64,000 nt of DNA, from positions 124,001-188,000 of the forward strand of contig NZ_FOBD01000013.1 of NCBI RefSeq assembly GCF_900109515.1. The letters are read 5' to 3'. Below, piece by piece: positions 34,613 to 42,800 of the stretch. Position 1 is the first letter of the stretch. Each line of letters opens with the position of its first letter. The DNA comes from Paenibacillus sp. OK003 (GTDB taxonomy: Bacteria; Bacillota; Bacilli; Paenibacillales; Paenibacillaceae). Both the position numbers and the translations under genes were made by a program. The notes under the pieces are model-generated. The model searched no databases, had not been told where the DNA came from, and saw nothing but the letters and a program-made list of their open reading frames with translations.

Positions 34613-35170
34613 TTAATAACTGAGATAATTGCTCTTTCCGGTATTCTCCCTCTGCTTCTGTTCAGGGTTACTTTTGGTGGACGGATCGTGTTCCTGTCTC
34701 CCGTTGTTCTCTGCCAATTCCAGCAGCGTATCCGAGAACCCCTCCAGATTCGCTATCACCCGCTCATAAAATTGGCTTTGCTGCTCCAGTTCCTCCGTCG
34801 TAAAGCCCTCAAACAGAAGCGTGATACATCGGGCACCGATATTGCTGTTCCGTGCAAACATCTCCCGCCCACTGGCAGTAATGTCGAGCAAAACCGTCCG
34901 GCGGTCATCTTCCTTTCGCCTGCGGATCGTAAGCCCCTTTTTCTCCAACTTGTCTGTTAAAGCTGTAATGGCACCTGAAGTGAAGTCCAGTTGTTCAGCC
35001 AAATCCCCCAATCGCTGCTCCCCTTCACGAATGATTTTGTGCAGAATAAGCATGCCCGGTAAACTGACCCCCTCTACCGATATGCGATCTCGTTCCTTCA
35101 CGAATCGTCTGACCATTTTACGAAACAACCAATCTGTCTTTTCCAATGCTTCCCAGTCCCTATTGCTCAT
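34613..35170 (-). CDS. MarR-family regulator
   Basis: A 185-residue winged-helix regulator: recognition region at about 60-95 (LGDLAEQLDFTSGAITALTDKLEKKG) and wing RRKEDDRRTVLLDITASG. A charged tail of about 30 residues (EHDPSTKSNPEQKQRENTG) is unusual. The ATG at 35170 has AGGGAGG upstream. It lies 47 bp before the arylsulfotransferase gene and probably controls the operon. Its leader contains a terminator and an inverted repeat over the start site. Confidence 0.9.
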   Translation of the reverse strand: MSNRDWEALEKTDWLFRKMVRRFVKERDRISVEGVSLPGMLILHKIIREGEQRLGDLAEQLDFTSGAITALTDKLEKKGLTIRRRKEDDRRTVLLDITASGREMFARNSNIGARCITLLFEGFTTEELEQQSQFYERVIANLEGFSDTLLELAENNGRQEHDPSTKSNPEQKQRENTGKSNYLSY

Positions 35171-35207
35171 TTCATCCTCCCTGTCTAACTGAAACAGCAG
35201 CAAATAC

Positions 35208-35258
35208 GCAAAAAGGCTCCCGTAGACATTCCATAGTGGAGTAGTCCCGGGAGCCTTT
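35208..35258 (-). terminator. Leader terminator (attenuator) upstream of the MarR gene
   Basis: On the minus strand AAAGGCTCCCG pairs with CGGGAGCCTTT around a long loop that itself holds a partial dyad, followed by TTTTT. It lies between the MarR promoter and its ATG, about 40 nt before the start codon, so it would stop transcription early unless overcome. Confidence 0.65.
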
Positions 35259-35331
35259 GGTGGTCCAATCAGCTCGCATCAGTTCATATTATTTCACTGT
35301 TCATTTAATTAGTGTTAAAATAATTGAGTTC

Positions 35332-35361
35332 ATCATATAACCCACTAACCCAACCTGTCAA
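35332..35361 (-). promoter_or_regulatory. Sigma-A promoter and start-site dyad for the MarR operon
   Basis: -35 TTGACA (35356-35361) is perfect, -10 TATGAT (35332-35337) has five matches, spacer 18 bp. ATTATTTCACT and AGTGTTAAAATAAT (35288-35324) form an imperfect inverted repeat near +1, suitable for MarR autorepression. Confidence 0.65.
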
Positions 35362-35527
35362 GTGTGGATTTAAATATATTTTTCGTAGCTCGATGTCCCC
35401 CATATTTAGATTACTTATCTGATTTTAAGTTTCAGTTCAGCTTTCCCGGTTACACTATCCTCAGAGCGTTACATCAAACCAGCTACGATTCAGTTCGTAC
35501 TTAACTATAGAAATGAGGATGACATAT

Positions 35528-35935
35528 ATGAATATGAAGCGCGTAATCGTTGTCGGAACCATGATTGTTACCATGTCCTTCGCAGGAACAGCCTGGGGCA
35601 GATCAGCAATATCCCCTATACCTTTGACGAAATGGTCCATCGTTAGCATCGATACCAAAGACGAGAGCGGAGATGAGTTGCTGAGTGCTCTGAATCAACA
35701 GTCGGAAGACGACTTGGTTCAGGATCTTTACGCGGGTAAATCGCTGAGGATGATTGCAGATGAACATGATGGTGATTTCAACGAGGTTGTCGCATTGCAA
35801 ATAAGGCAGCTCAAGGAGCAATTAGATCAACGACTCGCAAGTGGAAGCATTAGCGCGGAGCAACACGCAGTACAAAGCAGTGAAGTGGAGGAGTTGGTCA
35901 CGGAGAGTGCCAATACAGCCTACAGCTTCGCGTAA
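35528..35935 (+). CDS. Small secreted helical protein
   Basis: A 135-residue protein with a signal peptide (KRVIVVGTMIVTMSFAGTAWG) and a charged helical body. LYAGKSLRMIADEHDGDFNEVV resembles the short helical repeats of DUF2680-like secreted proteins (GKSLxEIAxxxG). Function unknown. ATG 35528 is chosen because GAGG lies 9 nt upstream; an ATG at 35513 is inside the ribosome site region. Confidence 0.7.
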   Translation: MNMKRVIVVGTMIVTMSFAGTAWGRSAISPIPLTKWSIVSIDTKDESGDELLSALNQQSEDDLVQDLYAGKSLRMIADEHDGDFNEVVALQIRQLKEQLDQRLASGSISAEQHAVQSSEVEELVTESANTAYSFA

Positions 35936-35978
35936 ATGAAAAGTCTCTCATGTGTTATGGCAGAGAATGAGGGCACGC

Positions 35979-36007
35979 CAAAAAGGAGCGTCTAACGCCC
36001 CTTTATC
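35979..36007. terminator. Bidirectional terminator
   Basis: AAAGGAGCGT-CTA-ACGCCCCTTT with A/T runs on both sides, between the convergent secreted-protein and FAH genes. Confidence 0.75.
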
Positions 36008-36052
36008 TGTTTCATATTCACTCTAAGTAAGCTGATTTATTATCTATGATAC

Positions 36053-36688
36053 TTACTCAACTGCTGCTGCAATCGTGCATTTGCCCAAGGATTCGCCGTC
36101 CCAGGCCAGTTCAAGCACATCTCCTGCTGCCGTTGGTCCAACCCCTTCTGGTGTGCCCGTAAAGATAACATCTCCAGCCCCCAGGCCGTAATGATGACCT
36201 ACATAATCCACAATGTCCTGCAGGTTGAAGATCATGTTACGGATATTGCCCCGTTGGACCTCGGCACCGTTCTTGGTGAGTGTAAAGTCTTTCTCAAGAA
36301 GAGCCTGAGCCCCCGGAAATGGCTGGAATGCAGTAACCGGAGCGGAGTTTTTGAACCCTTTGGCTGCCGTCCACGGATGGCCTTTTTTCTTAATAACCGT
36401 CTGTACGTCACGTAATGTAAAGTCAATGCCAAACGCATACGCGTCAACCAACTCATCCACAGCCATACCCGGCTCATAATCCCGCCCGATTTGGATGACT
36501 AGTTCAGCCTCATAATGAACTTCGCCCTTTGTCGCAGGTAATTGCAGCGTTTCACCATTCAAGGGCACAACCGCATGGGAAGGCTTCATAAAGATCATCG
36601 GTTCATCCGGAACCGCGTTACCCAATTCTTCTGCATGAAGTTTATAATTTCGTCCTACACAGTATACATTGCGAATGTTTGTCAGCAT
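36053..36688 (-). CDS. Fumarylacetoacetate hydrolase family protein
   Basis: A 211-residue FAH-fold enzyme. VHYEAELVIQIG carries metal-binding Glu residues, FTLRDVQ the next Asp, and GDVIFTGTPEGVG the end of the active site. Relatives act as acylpyruvase, oxaloacetate decarboxylase or 2-keto-acid hydrolase, so the exact substrate is open. AAGGTGG precedes the ATG. It is 103 bp downstream of the GDPD gene on the same strand. Confidence 0.88.
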   Translation of the reverse strand: MLTNIRNVYCVGRNYKLHAEELGNAVPDEPMIFMKPSHAVVPLNGETLQLPATKGEVHYEAELVIQIGRDYEPGMAVDELVDAYAFGIDFTLRDVQTVIKKKGHPWTAAKGFKNSAPVTAFQPFPGAQALLEKDFTLTKNGAEVQRGNIRNMIFNLQDIVDYVGHHYGLGAGDVIFTGTPEGVGPTAAGDVLELAWDGESLGKCTIAAAVE

Positions 36689-36791
36689 GGGTTTACGACC
36701 ACCTTTATCGGATTCATTAGCGTATATGGAGCATGTTTATCTTTTTATTATATAAGTACATATCATATTTTCGCTATTCAAAAATTGGAGT

Positions 36792-37544
36792 TTACGGCCT
36801 GAAAAATCGGCTGCTCGTTTCCTGAAAAGCCTGTTCCCACACATCAGGCCGGTTTGTACATAACATCAGCTCCGGATCAATCGCCGCAAGCCGCTTCATG
36901 ATGATTTTGTCATCCACTGTCCAGGCCATTACCTGAATGCCTTCGATACGCATCTCACGCATCAGCGATTTGTCCACATTGGTGTATCCGATGGAAAGAA
37001 AACTGCAATTCATCTGCCGCAGCACTGCTGCCAGATCCCCTGGACGTGCATCAATAATCAATCCCGTTTTGAACTCCGGGGCCAGTTTCTTCACTTCAAC
37101 CAGAGCCGAAGGTTCAAACGAAGTGATGACCACATCATGCTGCATATGTCTCTTCCTCACCTCATGAATGACCGCTGCTGGCAGACCGGGATACATGTTG
37201 CCTTGCGTTTTCAGTTCGATATTCAATCGCACTTTGCCACAGGTCCGGTCCAGCACTTCGCTAAGCGCAGGAACACGTTCCCCTTTATAGGCTTTTCCTT
37301 TCCATGATCCTGCATCCAGCTGCTGTATATCTGCCCAGTCCTTTTCTCGAACAAATCCTTTTCCATTCGTAGTCCGATCAAAAGTAAAATCATGAATAAC
37401 GACCGGCACACCATCACGCGACAACTGTACATCCAGCTCCATCCACTGAACTTCCGGCTGCTCCATGGCAAGCAGAAATGCAGCCATCGTATTTTCTGGT
37501 GCAATGGACGAAAATCCACGGTGCGCTACACAAAGGTTGTTCAT
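36792..37544 (-). CDS. Glycerophosphodiester phosphodiesterase
   Basis: A 250-residue cytosolic GDPD. AHRGFSSIAPENTMAAF carries the catalytic His and metal ligand Glu, ELDVQLSRDGVPVVIHD the second His, and NIELKTQ the third metal ligand. It splits glycerophosphodiesters to glycerol-3-phosphate and an alcohol. No signal peptide, so it acts on imported or internal lipid fragments. GAGGAGG precedes the ATG. It follows the CapA-like gene by 27 bp. Confidence 0.92.
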   Translation of the reverse strand: MNNLCVAHRGFSSIAPENTMAAFLLAMEQPEVQWMELDVQLSRDGVPVVIHDFTFDRTTNGKGFVREKDWADIQQLDAGSWKGKAYKGERVPALSEVLDRTCGKVRLNIELKTQGNMYPGLPAAVIHEVRKRHMQHDVVITSFEPSALVEVKKLAPEFKTGLIIDARPGDLAAVLRQMNCSFLSIGYTNVDKSLMREMRIEGIQVMAWTVDDKIIMKRLAAIDPELMLCTNRPDVWEQAFQETSSRFFRP

Positions 37545-37571
37545 TTCATCCCCTCCTCAACAAAATGCATC

Positions 37572-38981
37572 TCAACTTGGCGAAGCGAACCCATTCGCAT
37601 CAAAGCGAATGCCTGGCGAGAGCTGTGTCATCTGCTCCAGCAGCAGCTTGTTAGCTTCATCCACCATCGGAATGGCCTGACCCAACCCTGCCTCGTAAGG
37701 AATAACCTTCATGCTGCATTTGGCATCCTTACTACAGCTCGCCTGAAAAACCGCTGTTTTCCACGTTTCCTCTGTCGTTGATTTCGAGAAAATAAAGTTG
37801 CCTGTACTATATGCAATCCATTTGCCTTTGTAGTACTCTACCCCTTGCAAGACATGGGGATGCCCACCTATGACCAGATCGGCTCCGGCATCTACAAATT
37901 CATGAGACAGACGAGTCTGATCATTATTTGGAGTGCTGACCCGTTCCTCTCCCCAATGGGCAACAACGATAACCAGATCTGCCTTTTCACGGGCTTTCTG
38001 AATGGCTTTTACCGCTCCAGTAGAATCGTAAGCTTCGGCAACACCAGCCCGATTCCCTTCCGCTTTCCAGCTTGTTTCAGGTACAACCCGGCTGAATCCA
38101 AGCAGTGCAATCTTCATGCCTTTGCGTTCCAGATATGCAGGTGCATAGGCCTCATCCCTGTTCATACCCGCCCCTGTGTGCGCAATACCATATTGCTCAA
38201 GGTAAGTTAACGTATCGACCAAGCCTTCTACACCTTGATCGAGAATATGATTGTTGGCCAGATTCACGGCATCAAATCCTGCTGAAGCCATTGCTTCGAG
38301 CGCCTTTGGCGAAGACTTGTATACATAGGTTTTGTCTGCTGCACCAGTTCCACCAAGGGTTACGGGAGTCTCAAGGTTTCCAATGGTCAAATCATCTTCC
38401 TTGAACAAGTTGCCAAGCTTTGCAAAGGGATAGTCATAACCGTTCTTCTCCAACAATTCAGCCACTTTGCCGGAAAACTGAATATCCCCAACAAAGTTAA
38501 TGGTTACATCCTTCGCCGAATGAGATGGCTGTGTCGCCCCAGTTCCGGCACCTTCGCTTCCCTTTGAGCCGGAAGAAGCGGGAGTATCCGTCGGTTTTTT
38601 CGTTCCTGTATCCGTCTTTCCATTTGCCTCGGAGCCTGTAGCATCAGGCTTTTTCTCACCCGACGTAGCGCCTGGATTCTCAGTTACCTGTTCAGCAGAA
38701 TCCTCCGATTCTTCATCCGGGGTATTACTTGCCTCCGAATCCGTGTCAGGTGAATTCACCTGATCACCGCCCTGAGGGCTTTTTTCATTCACAGGTTCCT
38801 GATTCACAGCCGTTTCTGTCACCGCCGGGTCTATTTGCTGCTCCCGCATGCCTACTGCGTAATAGATGCCGACGAGTCCAATTGCAGCAATCAATACCAG
38901 ATTAATGATCCAAATCCGGCGTTTTCGGGCACGTTTCACTTTTTTCTTTTGTACACTTCGTTTTGATCTTGGGGGATACAT
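37572..38981 (-). CDS. CapA-family membrane-anchored phosphoesterase-like protein
   Basis: A 469-residue protein: basic N-terminus, one membrane anchor (about 24-45), a disordered Thr/Ser/Glu/Gly linker (about 50-155) that probably spans the wall, then the PGA_cap/CapA domain (160-430) with FVGDIQFSG, NLETPVT, NLANNHILDQG, WGEE and GGHPHVLQG, a calcineurin-like metal site. CapA proteins act in poly-gamma-glutamate capsule export; the stand-alone group is of unknown role. No capBC genes are present, so capsule synthesis is not implied. GAGGAG precedes the ATG. Confidence 0.87.
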   Translation of the reverse strand: MYPPRSKRSVQKKKVKRARKRRIWIINLVLIAAIGLVGIYYAVGMREQQIDPAVTETAVNQEPVNEKSPQGGDQVNSPDTDSEASNTPDEESEDSAEQVTENPGATSGEKKPDATGSEANGKTDTGTKKPTDTPASSGSKGSEGAGTGATQPSHSAKDVTINFVGDIQFSGKVAELLEKNGYDYPFAKLGNLFKEDDLTIGNLETPVTLGGTGAADKTYVYKSSPKALEAMASAGFDAVNLANNHILDQGVEGLVDTLTYLEQYGIAHTGAGMNRDEAYAPAYLERKGMKIALLGFSRVVPETSWKAEGNRAGVAEAYDSTGAVKAIQKAREKADLVIVVAHWGEERVSTPNNDQTRLSHEFVDAGADLVIGGHPHVLQGVEYYKGKWIAYSTGNFIFSKSTTEETWKTAVFQASCSKDAKCSMKVIPYEAGLGQAIPMVDEANKLLLEQMTQLSPGIRFDANGFASPS

Positions 38982-39107
38982 AGGCAGCTCCTCTTCTTCA
39001 CAGCAATCCTTATCATATTATATCAGGCATATTCTGGATTTCCATCATTCCTTGGAACTGCAAATATTGAAAGAGTTCAGACCTCTCCCCTTTTCGCTTT
39101 ATGGTGC

Positions 39108-39153
39108 AAAAAAGGCCGTCTCCCTGTAGAAAAAATCTACGTTTGAGACAGCC
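39108..39153 (-). terminator. Terminator of the hemEHY operon
   Basis: On the minus strand GGCTGTCTC pairs with GAGACGGCC (one G-U), with an inner GTAGA/TCTAC hairpin, followed by TTTTTTG. Confidence 0.85.
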
Positions 39154-39164
39154 AAATACGTTAA

Positions 39165-40589
39165 TTACTTTGCAGCAATCAATTGCGTAGCTTGAACTGA
39201 CATTTCCTTCGCCTGTTTGATACAGTCAGGCAAGCCTACCCCTTCATAACCAGCGCCGGCAATGTATACCCCCGGCAATTTGCTGCCAAGTTGTTCGCGC
39301 AGTGCTGCAATCTGCTGCAGATGACCTACCGGATACTGTGGCATGGATTTGCGGAGCCGAGTAATTTCCGAGAAGATCGGAACGGCCTCAACGCCCATTG
39401 TTTCACGCAAGTCCTTGAGTACCAGATCTGTTAGTGCATCATCCGGGAGTTCCACATTCTGTTCATCTCCGGAACGGCCAACGTAGCAACGAAGCAGTAC
39501 TTTGTCATCCGGGCTGGTGTGCAGCCACTTGGTTGATGTCCAAGTACATGCTGTAATATTGCGGCCTTCCTTACGCGGAACGAGGAAACCAGACCCATCA
39601 AATACATGTTCGATATCCTTTTTCTCAAAAGCCAGCACCACATTCGCGACAGATACATAGTTAATCGCATCCAGAGCCGCTGTATCCACGTGCGGTTGCA
39701 GCAGTTCAGATGCAACATACGTAGGCACGGTAATGACTACATCATCTGCTTCAAGGCGCTCTCCGTTATCCAGTTGAATGCTATATCTGGCTGAATCTCC
39801 AGTCTGAACCTCCAGGGATTGCACGGAAGTGTTCAGCCGTTGATCCACGTCCTGCAACTCATGTACAAGCGCATGAACCAGGCTCTGCAAACCCTGACGA
39901 AAGTTCAGAAAAGCACTTTTCTTCGTTCCCGTATGAGTCTCTGCCGGTTTGCGGCCAGTCATCATTCCCCGGATCAAACTACCGTAATCCCGTTCCACTT
40001 CACCGAATTGCGGAAAGGTTGCCTGAAGACTCAATCGCCGCATATCACCTGCATAGATGCCCGCAAGCAGTGGCTCAGTGAGGTTTTCCAGCACTTCCGC
40101 TCCAAGACGGCGTTCAATCATATAACCGAGCGATTCATCCTCCGTTGTACGGCGGGGAGGGATGACAAAATCCATTAATGCCCGCAGCTTGCCTGCCGGA
40201 GATACAAGACCACTTCTCAGAAACGGTCTTAACTCCGTCGGAATACCGAGAACGAGTCCTGCCGGCATGGGATGCAACTTGCCACGCTGCATGATGTACG
40301 TTTTTTTCGATTCCGGATTTTGACTGACCAGTTCATGGTCCATTTCCAGCTCTTTAGCCAAATCAATCATCGCCGTTTTGCGGGCAAGGAAAGAATCCGG
40401 CCCCTTCTCAATAACGAACCCATCCCGGTGCAGCGTCTCAATCATGCCACCCATGGAAGAACTTTTCTCAACCAAGGTAATGACAGGTTCAACTCCTGCT
40501 CCCCGGTAATGCTTCCGGATATAAAATGCCGCGCTTAGGCCGGTCAGACCTCCGCCGACAACAACGACACGACGTTTATGGTCTTCCAT
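39165..40589 (-). CDS. hemY: Coproporphyrinogen/protoporphyrinogen oxidase HemY
   Basis: A 474-residue FAD-dependent oxidase. The Rossmann motif VVVVGGGLTGLSAA is at residues 8-21, followed by GGMIETLHRDGFVIEKGPDSF, and the C-terminal FAD contact is GVYIAGAGYEGVGLPDCI. In Firmicutes this enzyme (CgoX) makes coproporphyrin III in the coproporphyrin-dependent haem route. Start ATG overlaps the hemH stop as TAATG. An 8-codon longer ORF start inside hemH is unlikely. Confidence 0.93.
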   Translation of the reverse strand: MEDHKRRVVVVGGGLTGLSAAFYIRKHYRGAGVEPVITLVEKSSSMGGMIETLHRDGFVIEKGPDSFLARKTAMIDLAKELEMDHELVSQNPESKKTYIMQRGKLHPMPAGLVLGIPTELRPFLRSGLVSPAGKLRALMDFVIPPRRTTEDESLGYMIERRLGAEVLENLTEPLLAGIYAGDMRRLSLQATFPQFGEVERDYGSLIRGMMTGRKPAETHTGTKKSAFLNFRQGLQSLVHALVHELQDVDQRLNTSVQSLEVQTGDSARYSIQLDNGERLEADDVVITVPTYVASELLQPHVDTAALDAINYVSVANVVLAFEKKDIEHVFDGSGFLVPRKEGRNITACTWTSTKWLHTSPDDKVLLRCYVGRSGDEQNVELPDDALTDLVLKDLRETMGVEAVPIFSEITRLRKSMPQYPVGHLQQIAALREQLGSKLPGVYIAGAGYEGVGLPDCIKQAKEMSVQATQLIAAK

Positions 40590-41539
40590 TACTCTTCCGT
40601 TCCTTGCTGCCATTGGCTAATAATGACGTCACTTAACGTTTCCATGTAAAGCGGGTCACTATTGAGAGAATCGATACGCATGAGGCGCATGTCGATCTCT
40701 TTGGCAATCGCTTTGGCTTCAATATCAAGATCATACAGCACTTCCAGATGATCCGATACGAATCCAATTGGGGCTACAAGCACATCCTCAACCTGTTCAC
40801 GAGCAAGCTCCTGAAGTGTGTCCAGAATATCAGGGCCCAGCCACGGCTCTGCCGTTCGCCCCGCACTTTGCCACGTGAACTGCCAGTTGGTAATTCCTAA
40901 ACGGGAAGCAATAACTTCCGAAGTCTCCAGCAGTTGCTGCGGATATGGATCACCGATATCTACAATTCGCGCAGGCAGACTGTGTGCACTGAACAGCACT
41001 CGTACATCGCCGCGTTTGGCTCCCGCTTCTTCGAAAGCATCCAATTTGGCGCTAACACGTGTGGAGAGAGCCTGAATCAATTTGGGATGCAGGTGGTAAC
41101 TCTCAATAAAGGACATCTGAATGCCTAATTCTTCCGCTTTCTCACGAGCGCGCTTGATGTAGCTTCCTACACTCATCGTGGAGAAATGAGGTGCCAGTAC
41201 GATGCCTATTGCAGTCTGAATTCCATCCTTCGCCATCTGTTCCACGCCATCCTCAATGAACGGATACGCATGCTTCAACCCTTGATAACAACGGAAGTCA
41301 ACCTCATTGGAACGGTCATCCTTGTTTAACGTCTCCTGGAGGGCCTTCACCTGATTATCCGTGTTTTCTCGAAGTGGGAACACGCCCCCAACGATCGCTT
41401 CATAACGGTCGGTCAGTTCCTTCAATTGTTCCGGTTCAGGCGCACGTCCTCTCCGGATATGTGTGTAATACGCTTCAATACTTTCCATATTCTCAGGTGT
41501 GCCATACGACATCACCAGTACACCTACTGTATTAGTCAT
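40589..41539 (-). CDS. hemH: Ferrochelatase HemH/CpfC
   Basis: A 316-residue ferrochelatase: VLVMSYGTPENMESI at the start, the metal-site His in LAPHFSTMS and Glu in GFVSDHLEVLYDLD. In Firmicutes it inserts iron into coproporphyrin III. Its ATG overlaps the end of hemE by 8 bp, so translation is coupled. No iron-sulfur cluster cysteines are visible. Confidence 0.95.
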   Translation of the reverse strand: MTNTVGVLVMSYGTPENMESIEAYYTHIRRGRAPEPEQLKELTDRYEAIVGGVFPLRENTDNQVKALQETLNKDDRSNEVDFRCYQGLKHAYPFIEDGVEQMAKDGIQTAIGIVLAPHFSTMSVGSYIKRAREKAEELGIQMSFIESYHLHPKLIQALSTRVSAKLDAFEEAGAKRGDVRVLFSAHSLPARIVDIGDPYPQQLLETSEVIASRLGITNWQFTWQSAGRTAEPWLGPDILDTLQELAREQVEDVLVAPIGFVSDHLEVLYDLDIEAKAIAKEIDMRLMRIDSLNSDPLYMETLSDVIISQWQQGTEE

Positions 41540-42596
41540 TAGTAACCGTCACCCCAGTCTTCAATGCTTCAGCGGAATATTCATGAATATACGCCGTGAG
41601 TTCTCTTAATTTATCCAAAGATGCTTCAGGAAATAGTCCGTGCCCCAGATTGAAAATATACCCCGGCTCCTTGATACCTTCGTCAATAATCAATTTGGCA
41701 TGCTGCTTGATCAGATCCATCGGTGCAGTCAGCACATAAGGGTCCAGGTTACCTTGCACAGCAAATTTTCCGCCCAGTCGTTTACGTCCCTCGGAGATCG
41801 ATACTCTCCAGTCCAGCCCAATCACATCAGCTTGCAGATCATGCAGGGTTGGCAGCAATTCACCAGAAGCCACACCAGGGAAATAAATTTTAGGTACATT
41901 CAAATCCGATAATTCGGTAAAGATACGAGTAATCGTCGGCAACACATACGTTCTAAAGTCGTTTGGCGAAAGTGCGCCCACCCAGCTGTCAAACAGTTGG
42001 AATGCTTTACCGCCGTTCGCAATGTGTGCACGGACATATGTAATCACCATATCGCCCAGTTTTTGCATCAATTTATGCCACACTTCAGGTTCACTGTACA
42101 TCATCGTTTTGGTCCGTATGTACCCTTTGGAAGGTCGGCCTTCAATCAAATAGCTGGCAATAGTAAACGGTGCACCGGCAAATGTAATCAAGGGTACATC
42201 CAGTTCCTTGTCCAGAATGCGAATCGTCTCCAGAATATGAGACAGATCTCCTTCCACATCAATAGGACGCAAACGATCCACATCTGCCGCCGTGCGGATT
42301 GGATTGTCTATAACAGGTCCAATATTTTTAACAATATCAAAATCTATACCGAGGGAAGCAACCGGATTCATAATATCGGAATACAAAATAGCCGCATCCA
42401 CACCGAGTTTACGTACCGGCATGAGTGTAACTTCAGCTGCTAGCTCAGGTTGACGGCAAATTTCGAGCAAAGAATACTTTTCTTTAATCTTGCGATATTC
42501 GGGATCATAACGCCCAGCCTGACGCATGTACCACACGGGAACACGGTCTACCTGCTGTTTGAAGCTGGCCTGAATCAGACGATCATTATAGCTCAT
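41532..42596 (-). CDS. hemE: Uroporphyrinogen decarboxylase HemE
   Basis: A 354-residue enzyme with the family motifs PVWYMRQAGRYDPEYR near the N-terminus, ILYSDIMNP and FQLFDSWVGAL, and FNLGHGLFPE at the end. It decarboxylates uroporphyrinogen III to coproporphyrinogen III. ATG 42596 has GGAGG 8 nt upstream. First gene of the hemE-hemH-hemY operon; hemQ/chdC, the last enzyme of this route, is not in the window. Confidence 0.95.
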   Translation of the reverse strand: MSYNDRLIQASFKQQVDRVPVWYMRQAGRYDPEYRKIKEKYSLLEICRQPELAAEVTLMPVRKLGVDAAILYSDIMNPVASLGIDFDIVKNIGPVIDNPIRTAADVDRLRPIDVEGDLSHILETIRILDKELDVPLITFAGAPFTIASYLIEGRPSKGYIRTKTMMYSEPEVWHKLMQKLGDMVITYVRAHIANGGKAFQLFDSWVGALSPNDFRTYVLPTITRIFTELSDLNVPKIYFPGVASGELLPTLHDLQADVIGLDWRVSISEGRKRLGGKFAVQGNLDPYVLTAPMDLIKQHAKLIIDEGIKEPGYIFNLGHGLFPEASLDKLRELTAYIHEYSAEALKTGVTVTND

Positions 42597-42800
42597 GTAA
42601 GAAGCCTCCAATAGTTTTTGGACTCATAAATAACATTATGCCCTTTTTAAAGAGCGGTAACAACCACGTGTCGATCTGTTCCGATGACAATACTATGACA
42701 TTCCTTACATCCCCTCATCCATATGAAAATTATGTTATAATGAAAAAATCGTTTTTTTTTGAAACGTTGCAGAAACGATCTGAAAGGAAGTGAAAGCACT

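Larger units (their letters stand above)
35171..35527. other. Divergent regulatory region of the MarR operon and secreted protein gene
   Basis: Holds the MarR promoter (35332-35361), a start-site dyad (35288-35324) and a leader terminator (35208-35258) on the minus strand. The right part (35362-35527) must carry the promoter of the secreted protein gene; I see no confident hexamers there. Confidence 0.5.

Noticed and set aside
37572..38981. Poly-gamma-glutamate capsule operon
   Set aside because: Only a CapA-like protein is present; capB and capC are absent, and stand-alone CapA proteins are common.
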